Counted from the stretch's first letter, positions 1 to 8,157 are shown. The stretch: 64,000 nt of DNA from Bin87 sp963666865 (GCA_963666865.1 OY763072.1:2976001-3040000), one strand, 5' to 3'. Notes: generated by a model from the letters alone, not told the origin. Program-made: numbers and translations.

Positions 1-2
1 AC

Positions 3-650
3 CGGCCCCTGATGCGGGCGGCGCTGCACCGGCTGGACCGATGGGTTACCCATAACGAGGAACCACCGGCCAATGGGTATCCCAATCATGCGGATGAGAC
101 GATTGTTCCTGCTGATAGCCTGCGGGAATGGTTTGGGGCGTTGCCGGGAGTGGAGTTCCCGACGTATCAGAAGGTGATGCGGGCGTTGAACTTCGGGCCG
201 GACCGGGCGGTTCCCACGGTGATACCGCCGGAGGTGGGAGACGAATACCCATCGTTGGTTTCGGCGGTGGACGCGGATGGGAACGAGGTGGGAGGCGTGC
301 GACTGCCGGCCATTGCGGTGCCGCTGGCGACATATACCGGTTGGAACGTGCGGCATTCCGACATCGGCGGCGTCGGGCAGACGCTGGCGCCGGGAGGTAC
401 GGTGGTGGGCGGAGCGATACCCTTTGCGGTGACGCGGGCGGAACGGCTGGCGTCGGGGGATCCGCGGCCATCGATTGAGGAACGGTACGGGTCGAGGGAG
501 GAGTACCTGGCGCGGGTGCGAGAGTCTGCGGAGGCGCTGGTGGAGGCGGGGTATATGCTGGCAGAGGACGTGGACGTGGTGGTGGGGCAGGGTGGCGAGG
601 TGTACGACGCGATTGTGGGGGTGCGTGAGGCGGTGGCGGCGGATGACTGA
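3..650 (+). CDS. Alpha/beta hydrolase domain protein, C-terminal part (5' truncated by window edge)
   Basis: The frame is open from the first bases of the window, so the start lies upstream and only the last ~216 residues are present. The tail matches the C-terminal end of large secreted or cytosolic alpha/beta hydrolase-domain proteins (PF20091 type): an LPAIAVPLATYTGWNVR block, a GG-rich segment, then PFA-x-T-x-AER, GDPRPSIEERY and a final helix with LAEDVD. The catalytic Ser-containing part is outside the window. The substrate is unknown; a hydrolytic role is inferred from the family only. It is followed within 30 bases by an unrelated nuclease-like gene on the same strand. Confidence 0.7.
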   Translation, partial: RPLMRAALHRLDRWVTHNEEPPANGYPNHADETIVPADSLREWFGALPGVEFPTYQKVMRALNFGPDRAVPTVIPPEVGDEYPSLVSAVDADGNEVGGVRLPAIAVPLATYTGWNVRHSDIGGVGQTLAPGGTVVGGAIPFAVTRAERLASGDPRPSIEERYGSREEYLARVRESAEALVEAGYMLAEDVDVVVGQGGEVYDAIVGVREAVAADD

Positions 651-680
651 TGACGGTGGTTCCAAGGAGGTGCAAAGCAA

Positions 681-1193
681 ATGTCCGTAGCAGATGTGCG
701 TCGATCCATTGAATATGTCCAGCAGCATTTGGCGGATTGGGACCGGGATCAGTACTTGTACTACGAGACTCCCACGCGCTACCTGCTCATCGATCCCGTC
801 ATCAAATCACTGGGATGGGACGTGAGTAACATGGATGAATGCTCTACGGAATGGCCGATGCCCCCTGGGCAATGGTTCAAAAGGGTGGACTATGCCCTCG
901 GCGATTGCAACGGTGACGTCGTTGTGGTGATAGAAGCCAAGAGTCTCAGAACTTCCGTGAAAAACCGTCCAAGTGGACTGGAAAACCAGCTTGCGGGCTA
1001 CGTCAGGGGTATGAACGACGGCGTGGCTGTCCTGACGAACGGTGTGATCTGGCACCTGTACGAATTGGACTCCAGTCGCCGCGCATTGAAAAACAAGCAC
1101 GTGGCGGAGGTAGATATCAGGGAAGGTCACGGGGATGTAGGTAAATCTGCAAGCACCTTGCACAATTGGTTGCGTAAGGATAGGTGGTGGTGA
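681..1193 (+). CDS. Orphan PD-(D/E)xK nuclease-like protein (type I restriction HsdR N-terminal-like)
   Basis: A 170-residue protein with a strong Shine-Dalgarno (AAGGAGG, 663-669) before the ATG. It resembles the N-terminal nuclease domain of type I restriction R subunits and related stand-alone proteins: a helical start, a YLLIDPVIKSLGWDV block, then D70 followed by E85-A-K87, which form a D...ExK catalytic arrangement, and an ENQLAGYVRG plus GVAVLTNGVIWHLY segment typical of HSDR_N proteins. There is no helicase, HsdM or HsdS gene next to it, so it is an orphan. It could act on DNA, but activity is inferred from the motif only. Confidence 0.7.
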   Translation: MSVADVRRSIEYVQQHLADWDRDQYLYYETPTRYLLIDPVIKSLGWDVSNMDECSTEWPMPPGQWFKRVDYALGDCNGDVVVVIEAKSLRTSVKNRPSGLENQLAGYVRGMNDGVAVLTNGVIWHLYELDSSRRALKNKHVAEVDIREGHGDVGKSASTLHNWLRKDRWW

Positions 1194-1206
1194 CGCTCGG
1201 TTTTCT

Positions 1207-1233
1207 GGATTCCGGCTTTCGCCGGAATGACGG
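1207..1233. repeat. Palindromic repeat, family A
   Basis: Short element of the form GGATTCCGGC-TTTC-GCCGGAATGACGG: inverted arms ATTCCGGC/GCCGGAAT around a TTTC loop, with a conserved ATGACGG tail. The same element recurs about ten times in the window between genes. Confidence 0.85.
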
Positions 1234-1327
1234 GTTGGAGTGGGAATGACGGGGTGGTGATAATGACGGTTGGGCAGGAATGGCGGTCGGTCAGTGTGCG
1301 GGCTGGTATGGCCAGTTGGAGGACATG

Positions 1328-1675
1328 ATGGACGAAACGCAGAAGAAGGGGCGCTTTTACCACGCCCTTTATATTGACGAGTTCAAGGAGCAGTGCCTGG
1401 AGTTGGTTGCCGAGGTTTCCGAGCGCGGCGGCAGCGTCATCATCTTCGATGGGGACGAGCCGGTGGCCGAGCTGGTTCGTTTTGTGGAGAAGCCAAGCCC
1501 AGCCTACGGAAGTATGAAGGGGCAGATTAAAATCCTTGGCGACATCGAAGGGCCGATGCCGGTAGAGTGGTACACCGACCCTAATGTCCAAACGGATGCG
1601 GACTGGAAGATTGATGGGCCGATGCCGGCGTCGTGGTTCGCCAGTCCTGCCAATGATGAGGAGCGGGCATCTTGA
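1328..1675 (+). CDS. Phd/YefM-type antitoxin
   Basis: About 115 residues from the ATG at 1328 (an adjacent ATG at 1325 and upstream starts are possible). The N-terminal half shows the Phd/YefM pattern: a short strand, then IDEFKEQCLELVAEVSERGG, then SVIIFDGDEPVAELVRF, which normally forms the DNA-binding fold. The C-terminal half, with two GPMP-x-x-W segments, would be the toxin-neutralising tail. Its TGA stop overlaps the TTG start of the PIN toxin (TTGA), the usual coupling for type II toxin-antitoxin operons. Autorepression by the complex is expected from the family but no operator was identified. Confidence 0.8.
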   Translation: MDETQKKGRFYHALYIDEFKEQCLELVAEVSERGGSVIIFDGDEPVAELVRFVEKPSPAYGSMKGQIKILGDIEGPMPVEWYTDPNVQTDADWKIDGPMPASWFASPANDEERAS

Positions 1676-2076
1676 TCCTGTGCGACACCCATGCCTTGTT
1701 GTGGTTTATCACTGCGGACCGTCGGCTGGGTCGGCTCTCTAACCGGATGATGTGGCAAGCGAGCCTGAATAGGGATCTCGCGTTTTCCGCAATCTCGATC
1801 TGGGAAGTGAGTATGTTATTGCAGAAAGGACGGCTCGACGTCACCCTCAATGTGAACGCTAATCAATGGCGGCAAGATTTGATTGCGCGTGGGCTTACCG
1901 AAATCCCTGTTGACGGGGCCATTGCGGCCCGTGCCGGCGAGTTGCCCGATATGCACGGCGACCCGGCCGACCGCATCATAGTTGCCACTGCCCTCGACGG
2001 CCACCGTCTCGTTACCAGCGACACCAATATTCTCAACTGGCCGCACGAACTTGACCGCTTTCCCGCCCGCCGCTAG
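1672..2076 (+). CDS. PIN-domain toxin, VapC-type ribonuclease
   Basis: A 134-residue PIN-domain protein. All acidic positions expected of a VapC-type Mg-dependent RNase are visible: D5 in MILCDTHALLW, E45 in ISIWEV, D97 and D100 in GDPADRIIVATA, and D117 in LVTSDTNIL. The start is TTG at 1672, overlapping the antitoxin stop by four bases; this gives the canonical start of the fold. Paired with the Phd-type antitoxin, it forms a complete, apparently intact toxin-antitoxin module. The target RNA cannot be read from sequence. Confidence 0.88.
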   Translation: MILCDTHALLWFITADRRLGRLSNRMMWQASLNRDLAFSAISIWEVSMLLQKGRLDVTLNVNANQWRQDLIARGLTEIPVDGAIAARAGELPDMHGDPADRIIVATALDGHRLVTSDTNILNWPHELDRFPARR

Positions 2077-2101
2077 GCCGGCCACACAAGGAGCAATCAT
2101 T

Positions 2102-2944
2102 ATGTCCGTTGGCACTTCTCTTCCGTTGCCTGCTTACACCGTTGACCCGGCGTTTATGGCCAGCAAGGCCGAGTCGTTGGGCTTTGAGTCGATCTGGTAT
2201 GCCGAGCATCCGATTTTGCCGGTGCAGAGCGCGAGCCAGTTTCCGTCCGGGGGTGAAATTCCGTGGACCTACGCTCACTTTGCCGACCCCTACATCGCGC
2301 TGGCGCGGGCTTCGGGGGCTACGACGACGATCAAGCTGGGTACCGGGATTACGCTGGTGCCGGAGCGGAACCCGCTGATGCTGGCCAAGGAGATCGCCAC
2401 GCTGGATCGGATCAGCGGCGGGCGGTTTCTGTTTGGCATCGGGGCGGGCTGGAACCGAGAGGAAACGGAGATTTTCGGCGGGGACTTTGACCATCGCTGG
2501 ACGCAGACGCGGGAGGCGGTGGCGGTGATGAAGGAGCTTTGGACAAAGGACGAAGCGGAGTTTCACGGAACGTATTACGATTTCCCGCCCGTGAAGTCTG
2601 ATCCCAAGCCCATACAGCAACCGCATCCGCCGGTGATCCTGGGTGGACTGGCGCGGCGGGTTCTGCAAAGGGTGGCGACCTGGGGCGACGGCTGGCTGCC
2701 CAACCGGATCACGCCGTCGGAGGTGGAGGAGAGCCGGAAGCGGTTGGATGAACTGGCCGAGGCGCGGGGCAGGGATCCGAAGTCGTTGACCATCTCGGTT
2801 TATGGGCAGGCTCCCGATGGGCAGTTGGTGCAGGACTTTCTCAACGCCGGGGCCGACCGGGTGGTGGTCCGGCCGGAGCATTGTGAGACGGAAGAGGAGA
2901 TGGGGGCGCAACTGGAACGGATGGCGGAGGCGGTGATTCGGTGA
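2102..2944 (+). CDS. Luciferase-like (LLM class) F420-type oxidoreductase
   Basis: 280 residues from the ATG at 2102, chosen because AAGGAG lies just upstream and because SLPLPAYTVDPAFMASKAE is the normal N-terminus of the family. It has the bacterial-luciferase TIM-barrel signature: AESLGFESIWYAEHP, IKLGTGITLVPERNPLMLAKEIATLD, GGRFLFGIGAGWNREE and the PPVILGG segment near residue 180. Such proteins use F420 or FMN to oxidise or reduce diverse substrates; the substrate here is unknown. It stands alone, downstream of the toxin gene and upstream of a repeat cluster. Confidence 0.85.
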   Translation: MSVGTSLPLPAYTVDPAFMASKAESLGFESIWYAEHPILPVQSASQFPSGGEIPWTYAHFADPYIALARASGATTTIKLGTGITLVPERNPLMLAKEIATLDRISGGRFLFGIGAGWNREETEIFGGDFDHRWTQTREAVAVMKELWTKDEAEFHGTYYDFPPVKSDPKPIQQPHPPVILGGLARRVLQRVATWGDGWLPNRITPSEVEESRKRLDELAEARGRDPKSLTISVYGQAPDGQLVQDFLNAGADRVVVRPEHCETEEEMGAQLERMAEAVIR

Positions 2945-2950
2945 CGAGAT

Positions 2951-3067
2951 TGCCATCCGCCAAAGGCGGACTGCGCTCCTCGCAATGACATAGAATAGGG
3001 GCGAATGGTTATTCGCCCCTACGGTTTTGGCGGTACAATGGAAGGGCAACCGGAAGGGTTGCCCCTA
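2951..3067. repeat. Cluster of three palindromic repeats
   Basis: Three different palindromes lie side by side in this intergenic stretch: TCCGCC-aaa-GGCGGA (2956-2970); TAGGGGCGAAT-GGTT-ATTCGCCCCTA (2996-3021, family B); and GGGCAAC-cggaagg-GTTGCCC (3044-3064). Family B and the TCCGCC palindrome recur elsewhere in the window. None has a clear run of T residues that would make it an intrinsic terminator. Confidence 0.8.
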
Positions 3068-3096
3068 CGTGATTTGGATGAGAGGTAACGGGATTT

Positions 3097-4449
3097 ATGG
3101 ACCGCACTACCGAATTGCTGAGTTCTTACGCTTGCAACCTTACCTATGAGGATCTGCCGCCGGAGGTGGTGCATCAGGTGAAACGGACCGTTGCCGATAC
3201 GCTGGGCTGCGCGGTCGGCGGCTATTTGAGCGAGCCGGCCAAGGTGGCCCGGAAGCTGGCGGGTGACGTGACCAGCGGAACGCCGTCGCGGATCCTGGGG
3301 ACGAATGATTATTCGTCGCTGGATATGGCGGGGTTCGCCAACGGGGTGATGGTGCGTTACCTGGACTGCAATGATTCTTACTTTTCGCCGGGCGGCGGGC
3401 ATCCCAGCGACATGATCCCGGCGGCGCTGGCCGTGGCGGACAGCATCGACGCGGACGGGCGGACGGTGATCACGGCCATCGCGCTGGCATACGAAGTGTT
3501 CTGCCGGATTGCCGACCAGGTGCCGGACAACCAGTGGGATCAGGGTGTGCTGAGCGTCATCGGAGCGGCGTGCGCGGCGGGCAAGGTATTGGGGTTGGAC
3601 GAGGAACAGATGGGTCACGCGATTTCGCTGGCGGTGGTGCCCAACGTACCGCTGCGCGTGACGCGGATGGGAGAGTTGTCGATGTGGAAGGGTTGCGCGG
3701 CGGCGGCGGCGACGCGCTCGGGGGTTTTCGCGGCGCAACTGGCGGCCGAGGGTATGACCGGGCCGTTTGAGCCTTTCGAGGGACGATTGGGTCTGTGGGA
3801 TCAGGCCATCGGGTATCCGGTGGACATTGAGGCGATGGGCGGCGGCGACGAGCCGTTTCGCATTTTGAATACCATTTTCAAGTTCTATCCTTCGCAAATC
3901 CACACGCAAGCACCCATTGACCTGGCCATTCAACTGCACGAGCGGGTGCAGTTGGACGAAGTGGCGTCGATAAAGATCCAGTCGTACCGTTCGGCGGTGA
4001 GCAGCGCTTCGACGGAACCGGAAAAGTGGGATCCCAAGACGCGGGAAACGGCCGACCACAGCATACCGTTCCTGACGGCGGCGGGACTGCGGGACGGAGC
4101 GGTTACGCCGGCGACGTTTGCGTCGGACCGGATTGCCGATGCCGGATTGCGGACGATCATCAACAAGATGCGGATTGAGGAGAATGCGGATTTCACGGAG
4201 CGGTATCCGGCGGAATACAACTGCCACATTGAGGTGATCAAGAACAACGGGCAGACCGAGGTAGCGGCGACAAGTTATCCCAAGGGACACGGGAAGAATC
4301 CGTTGAGCGACTCGGACGTGGACGCCAAGTTTCGCCGGTTGGCGTGTCCGACGATCACGGAGCAGCAGTGCGAGCAGGCCCTGGAGTTGATCTGGTCGCT
4401 GGAAAACCTGCCGAACCTGCGGGATATTTTCGACAGTGTGGTAGTTTGA
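3097..4449 (+). CDS. MmgE/PrpD family protein
   Basis: A 450-residue full-length member of the MmgE/PrpD family (2-methylcitrate dehydratase and relatives). Features: an N-terminal helical region with VKRTVADTLGCAVGGY, then NDYSSLDMAGFANGVMVRYLDCND, the HPSDMIPAALAVAD block, YEVFCRIAD, and a C-terminal domain starting near residue 270 with the FKFYPSQIHTQAPIDLA motif. Family members dehydrate or isomerise tricarboxylates, but many paralogues have unknown substrates. There is no prpB/prpC neighbour, so a 2-methylcitrate role is not supported by context. GAGAGG upstream serves as the ribosome binding site. Confidence 0.88.
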   Translation: MDRTTELLSSYACNLTYEDLPPEVVHQVKRTVADTLGCAVGGYLSEPAKVARKLAGDVTSGTPSRILGTNDYSSLDMAGFANGVMVRYLDCNDSYFSPGGGHPSDMIPAALAVADSIDADGRTVITAIALAYEVFCRIADQVPDNQWDQGVLSVIGAACAAGKVLGLDEEQMGHAISLAVVPNVPLRVTRMGELSMWKGCAAAAATRSGVFAAQLAAEGMTGPFEPFEGRLGLWDQAIGYPVDIEAMGGGDEPFRILNTIFKFYPSQIHTQAPIDLAIQLHERVQLDEVASIKIQSYRSAVSSASTEPEKWDPKTRETADHSIPFLTAAGLRDGAVTPATFASDRIADAGLRTIINKMRIEENADFTERYPAEYNCHIEVIKNNGQTEVAATSYPKGHGKNPLSDSDVDAKFRRLACPTITEQQCEQALELIWSLENLPNLRDIFDSVVV

Positions 4450-4553
4450 CGGCCACACGGGTGAGAGTTGCGCAACGGTCACTCTGGCGAAAGCGGATGG
4501 GCAGAGAACGGAAGATGAAAAAGCCGGGAAGATCGTTGGCGGTTGGGAATTCT

Positions 4554-4580
4554 GGATTCCGGCTTTCGCCGGAATGACGG
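4554..4580. repeat. Palindromic repeat, family A
   Basis: GGATTCCGGC-TTTC-GCCGGAATGACGG, identical in form to the copy near 1207. Its ATGACGG tail runs into a three-unit tandem duplication. Confidence 0.85.
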
Positions 4581-4628
4581 TTGAAGGGCAGAATGACGGT
4601 TGAAGAGTAGAATGACGGTTGAAGGGCA
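4572..4628. repeat. Three tandem copies of a 19-bp unit derived from the family A tail
   Basis: The 19-bp unit GAATGACGGTTGAAGGGCA occurs at 4572-4590, 4591-4609 (two changes: AGAGTA) and 4610-4628. The unit begins with the GAATGACGG tail of the preceding palindrome, so the tail was duplicated together with adjacent sequence. Confidence 0.85.
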
Positions 4629-4748
4629 GGCGAGTTTTGCACAACCCAATATGAAATTCAGCAATTGGCAAATCCGATATGCAGACGGTATCGTATAAAG
4701 ACGCAAACCGGTGGTGCCGGAGGCCCGGAGAATTATTGAGGAGGGGCC

Positions 4749-5321
4749 GTGCCTGATAATCAATACAATGAGGACGTACAGCGCATTTTTGATATTGGCG
4801 CTGGCGACGAGAGGGCGCTGGAGGCGGCGTACGACCGCTACGCGCAGCGGATATACTCTTTGGCGGTGTCGGTGCTGAAGGACGAGAGCCTGGCCGAAGA
4901 CGCGGTGCAGGAGGTGTTCAGCAACATCTGGCAGAAGGCGAGCAGCTATAGGCCGGAGATGTCTGCGCCGGGGACCTGGATCATGTCGGTGGCCCACCAC
5001 AAGGTGGTGGATATGTACCGCTCGCGACGGCGCACGACGGACCATACGGTGCATCCTGAGATTGAGACTTTGCACCGTATTCCGGACCGGAAATTGAGCG
5101 TGGAACAGGAAGTGGAGCGAGGATTCGACGCACGGATGGTACGCGCCGCGCTCCTGGAACTTCCGGAAGAACAGAGCCGACCGTTGTATCTTTCGGCGTG
5201 GCATGGGTACAGTCAATCCGAGATTGCGAAGATGCTGGACATCCCGCTGGGCACCGTGAAAACACGGATGCGTCTGGGGATGCAGAAACTGAAGGCGGCA
5301 TTGGAAGAATATGTGGCCTGA
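4749..5321 (+). CDS. ECF-type RNA polymerase sigma factor
   Basis: 190 residues from a GTG at 4749 with GAGGAGGGG just upstream. Region 2 spans roughly residues 22-90 (YDRYAQRIYSLAVSVLKDE, AEDAVQEVFSNIWQKA, GTWIMSVAHHKVVDMYRSRR) and region 4 roughly 130-187 (LLELPEEQSRPLYLSAWHGY, SQSEIAKMLDIPLGTVKTRM). It belongs to the sigma-70 ECF group usually controlled by an RskA/anti-sigma-K-type partner, and that partner is encoded immediately downstream with an 11-base overlap, indicating translational coupling. Target promoters are unknown; ECF genes often activate their own operon. Confidence 0.93.
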   Translation: MPDNQYNEDVQRIFDIGAGDERALEAAYDRYAQRIYSLAVSVLKDESLAEDAVQEVFSNIWQKASSYRPEMSAPGTWIMSVAHHKVVDMYRSRRRTTDHTVHPEIETLHRIPDRKLSVEQEVERGFDARMVRAALLELPEEQSRPLYLSAWHGYSQSEIAKMLDIPLGTVKTRMRLGMQKLKAALEEYVA

Positions 5322-6429
5322 GAACTTGAGCGAACCTCAATTCAATGGCGAGCACCCTGAGGAGGAGCTGGCGGCGTTTGCGCTGAACGCGCTGGACGAC
5401 GCCGAGTTCCAGGCGGTGTTCCATCACGTGGTGCGTTGCCCGCATTGCCAGGAGGTGCTGCTCGGGTTCCGGGAGGCGGCCGCGAGGTTGACCGAGGCTG
5501 CGCCGGAAGTTGATTTGCCGGCGGGGTTGAAAGGGCGGGTTCTGGCGGTCGCCACCGGAGCCGTTTCGGAGGGAGGCTCCGAGCTCACTCCGGTTTTGCC
5601 GCCGCCGGACGCTCGGTGGTCGGTGCGGCGGTTGCGCAAGTGGTTGGCTCCAGTGGCCATTGGAACGTTGAGCCTTTTGCTGGCGGCGTCCATCGGCTTC
5701 ATGGTGTCGCAGCAGCGCGAAATCAATCAGCTGACCGCGGCCAATGAAACCGCGACGCAGTTGCATCTGGCAGCGCTGGCGGCGGCATCCCCGCAGAATG
5801 ACCCTGAACCTGTGGAGCCGGCCAGCGGCGCTCCAGTCGCTGCGGCAGCCGTCGTTTTGGAACCGACCAGGCCGGCAGCGTTGCAACAGCCGCAAGCTGT
5901 TCCGGTTGCGCGCGCGGCGAGCAGTCTCAACCTGATCCGGGCCGGTGGCGCAACGGCGAGCGCGTCGGTAGCGGACACGCCGGAAATGCCGGACGCGGAG
6001 GCGGTGGACCACGTGAAACAGGAGATGTCGGACGTGGTGGAGGCCACGGTGCTGTCGGCGCAACCGGAGACGGAGAAACTTCCGATGAAATCGCCGATGG
6101 GTACGGAGCCGGAGGCGAAAGGGGTGTTGATGATCGACCCGAGTGGCCGCCAGGGAGTGCTGATGGTTGCCGGGATGCCGGCCGATTCCTACCAGATTTG
6201 GCTGGTGCGGGACGACAAGCGGATGCTGGTTGACCGGATTGTGGTGAACGAGGACGACGGGAGCGGCGTGAAGCAGTTTGAGCTGGACGAATCGGTCTTC
6301 GGGTTCCAGGAAGTGGCGTTGATGCCCGACGAACGGCACGGGCCCAGCAATCCCACCGGGGAGAAGTTTCTGAGCGCGCGCATCATCACGGGGCCGCCGA
6401 TACCGCCGCCCTTATACCGGGGGAGGTAA
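5311..6429 (+). CDS. Zinc-binding anti-sigma factor, RskA-like, single-pass membrane protein
   Basis: 372 residues. The N-terminal cytoplasmic part carries the H39-x3-C43-x2-C46 signature of zinc-containing anti-sigma domains. One transmembrane helix follows at about residues 110-132 (WLAPVAIGTLSLLLAASIGF), then a long Ala/Pro/Val-rich extracytoplasmic linker to about 270, and a folded C-terminal domain (GVLMVAGMPADSYQIWLVRD...) typical of the anti-sigma-K factor RskA C-terminus. Its start lies inside the end of the sigma gene. It probably holds the sigma factor at the membrane and releases it on an extracytoplasmic signal; the signal itself is not apparent. Confidence 0.9.
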   Translation: MWPENLSEPQFNGEHPEEELAAFALNALDDAEFQAVFHHVVRCPHCQEVLLGFREAAARLTEAAPEVDLPAGLKGRVLAVATGAVSEGGSELTPVLPPPDARWSVRRLRKWLAPVAIGTLSLLLAASIGFMVSQQREINQLTAANETATQLHLAALAAASPQNDPEPVEPASGAPVAAAAVVLEPTRPAALQQPQAVPVARAASSLNLIRAGGATASASVADTPEMPDAEAVDHVKQEMSDVVEATVLSAQPETEKLPMKSPMGTEPEAKGVLMIDPSGRQGVLMVAGMPADSYQIWLVRDDKRMLVDRIVVNEDDGSGVKQFELDESVFGFQEVALMPDERHGPSNPTGEKFLSARIITGPPIPPPLYRGR

Positions 6430-6434
6430 AGGTT

Positions 6435-6587
6435 ATGTCCACCCAGCCGATTGGGATGCCGAAACCGCCTCAACCCCGAAGGGACGATGGCCTGAACTGC
6501 GAGATTTGCGGCTTTCGGATGTACGAGCGGAGCTGCAAGATCATCTGCCGCAATTGCGGGTTCACGCGGGATTGCTCGGACCCGTAG
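6435..6587 (+). CDS. Small zinc-ribbon protein (50 aa), third gene of the sigma operon
   Basis: A short reading frame of 50 residues beginning five bases after the anti-sigma stop, with GGGAGGT overlapping that stop as ribosome binding site. After a Pro-rich start it carries C22-x2-C25, C34, C38-x2-C41 and C47, a pattern able to bind one zinc ion in a ribbon or knuckle; the GFRMYERSCKIICRNCGFTRDC segment is distinctive. The tight spacing and clear RBS indicate a real gene co-transcribed with the sigma and anti-sigma genes. Function unknown; a regulatory or RNA/protein-binding role is only a guess. Confidence 0.7.
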   Translation: MSTQPIGMPKPPQPRRDDGLNCEICGFRMYERSCKIICRNCGFTRDCSDP

Positions 6588-6598
6588 GTGGCGCCGAG

Positions 6599-6631
6599 GG
6601 CAACCATCCGCCAGAGGCGGATTGCCCCTGC
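6599..6631. repeat. Palindromic repeat (GGGCAAC/TCCGCC composite)
   Basis: Intergenic palindrome at the convergent end of the sigma operon and thyX: GGGCAA-ccaTCCGCC-aga-GGCGGAttGCCC. The inner TCCGCC/GGCGGA core recurs in several places, including inside genes. It may mark the shared 3' end of both transcripts. Confidence 0.75.
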
Positions 6632-6634
6632 GTT

Positions 6635-8047
6635 TTAGAAGGGCCACCATTCGGGCGCGTTGCGGAGGGGGAGGTGGCGGAATAGCTCGGGTTGGGCGTT
6701 GACGGCGAGGCGCATGGCCTCGATGATGGGTTGGCGGATGGATTCGTGGGCCTGGCGAGAAGTCCGCAATTTGAACAGGTGGTAACACTCACGCAGGCTC
6801 ATTCGTGACAGGACGCGTTGGAGGTGGGCGTGGGTGACGGCATACTGAGCGACGGCCGGGGATTGATCCCGCAGTTTACGGTATAGCGCGTCGGCGTGGG
6901 CCGTTGCTCGACTGAAAACGTCCTCCATGCCGGACTGGTGGATCAGCGGCGGGACAGCGAACCCGTTGGCGACAGTCAGGGTTTGGGACAAGTAGGTTTG
7001 CATGCGGTGGCGTCGGAACTCGCGCAACGCACCGTAGTCTAGGGTGAACTCGAAGGTGTAGCCCACCAGCTCAAACTCCCTGGGGGCTGGGTCATGGGGG
7101 CCGATGCCGCAAACGGCGGAGCTGATGACGTCCAGCCGCTGATCTTCCGACATGGAGTTGGATTGGTCGAGGGCGTCAGCATACTCGCCACCTCGCCGGT
7201 ACAGGAGCGCGGCGGCGAGCTTACGGGAGGCGTCGGGGTCATAATCAACGAGGCGAACAGCCGCATTTGAGACGGGCTTGGGATCCAAGTCGTTGGCTTC
7301 GGGGATGCTGCGACGTTGAGCCAGGTATGGATTTTGGTCGGCGTATTTGACGAGGGTGGGGGTGATGGTACGGCCCTGCTCGCGGAGTTCTGCGCCGATT
7401 TCGCGCTCTTCGGCCAAGGGAGACGACATGAGCTTGCTGATGGCATGCTCCAGGGTGCGGGCGTTGGCGGTGAGGCCGATGTTGGTGAGGGTGGCGGCGG
7501 GCAGGACCGCTCGGCAGGCGTCGGTGGCGAGGCGGCGCAGGCGTAAGGCGTAAGCGCCGTCGCGTTCCTCGGTGCGCTGAGGCAATTGGCTTTTCAAATG
7601 AGCTGTGACACCGTCGAGGAGTTCAGCGTAGGTGGTGAAGAGGGACCGGCAGACGGATATGTACTCCTCGCGCAGAGCAGGTTGACCGTCCAGCTCACGG
7701 GGTACGTGGAAACTTCCGGGGTCGATGACCTGATAGCGGGACGACTTTTCGGTGTAGGAAGCGAGGCGGTTGTCTTCCAGGGCGTCGCCGGCGAGGCGGG
7801 AGACGTTTTCGACGGCGAGGTGGAGGATGGCGTGCTCGGCGACGGAGGCGTGTCCGTAGCCGACGACCCAACGTTCGTGAAAATCGGCGGCGCGCTCGGC
7901 ACTGACCTGCTGGGCGATTTCGTCGAAGGGTTCGGGCCGGCGAGAGGTCATCGCGAAGGTGACCGCGATTTGCTCCTCGGTCAAATCCCGTGGGGAAAGA
8001 GGGTAGATGCGACGGCGGTTGGCCGGCGCCGGCAAGGGTTGGCGCAT
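6635..8047 (-). CDS. thyX: Double-length FAD-dependent thymidylate synthase (ThyX) homologue
   Basis: 470 residues, about twice the usual ThyX length, made of two ThyX-like halves. ThyX makes dTMP from dUMP with methylene-THF, FAD and NADPH as a homotetramer whose active sites sit between subunits. The first half has GHASVAEHA (65-73) and DNRLASYTEKSSRY (92-105), which lines up with the family motif RHRxxSxNExSxRY but has lost RH. The second half has a true R346-H347-R348 but lacks the following S/E/S/RY residues. Each half also ends with an R-x-L...(E)IR helix block. It may therefore work as a pseudo-dimer with complementary half-sites. No ThyA was seen in the window. Confidence 0.85.
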   Translation of the reverse strand: MRQPLPAPANRRRIYPLSPRDLTEEQIAVTFAMTSRRPEPFDEIAQQVSAERAADFHERWVVGYGHASVAEHAILHLAVENVSRLAGDALEDNRLASYTEKSSRYQVIDPGSFHVPRELDGQPALREEYISVCRSLFTTYAELLDGVTAHLKSQLPQRTEERDGAYALRLRRLATDACRAVLPAATLTNIGLTANARTLEHAISKLMSSPLAEEREIGAELREQGRTITPTLVKYADQNPYLAQRRSIPEANDLDPKPVSNAAVRLVDYDPDASRKLAAALLYRRGGEYADALDQSNSMSEDQRLDVISSAVCGIGPHDPAPREFELVGYTFEFTLDYGALREFRRHRMQTYLSQTLTVANGFAVPPLIHQSGMEDVFSRATAHADALYRKLRDQSPAVAQYAVTHAHLQRVLSRMSLRECYHLFKLRTSRQAHESIRQPIIEAMRLAVNAQPELFRHLPLRNAPEWWPF

Positions 8048-8157
8048 CGGGCTGATACCATGGCATTGCCGCAGTTTGGCTCAGCAATGTCAGTCCGATT
8101 TTAGAAATTTGACCAAAAAAACGTTATAGCATCACCGCCCTGATTAGGGGAGTTTCT

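Noticed and set aside
3019..4671. 550-codon open frame on the minus strand opposite the MmgE/PrpD gene
   Set aside because: Same codon-bias shadow effect; low-complexity Arg-rich translation and no ribosome binding site of note.
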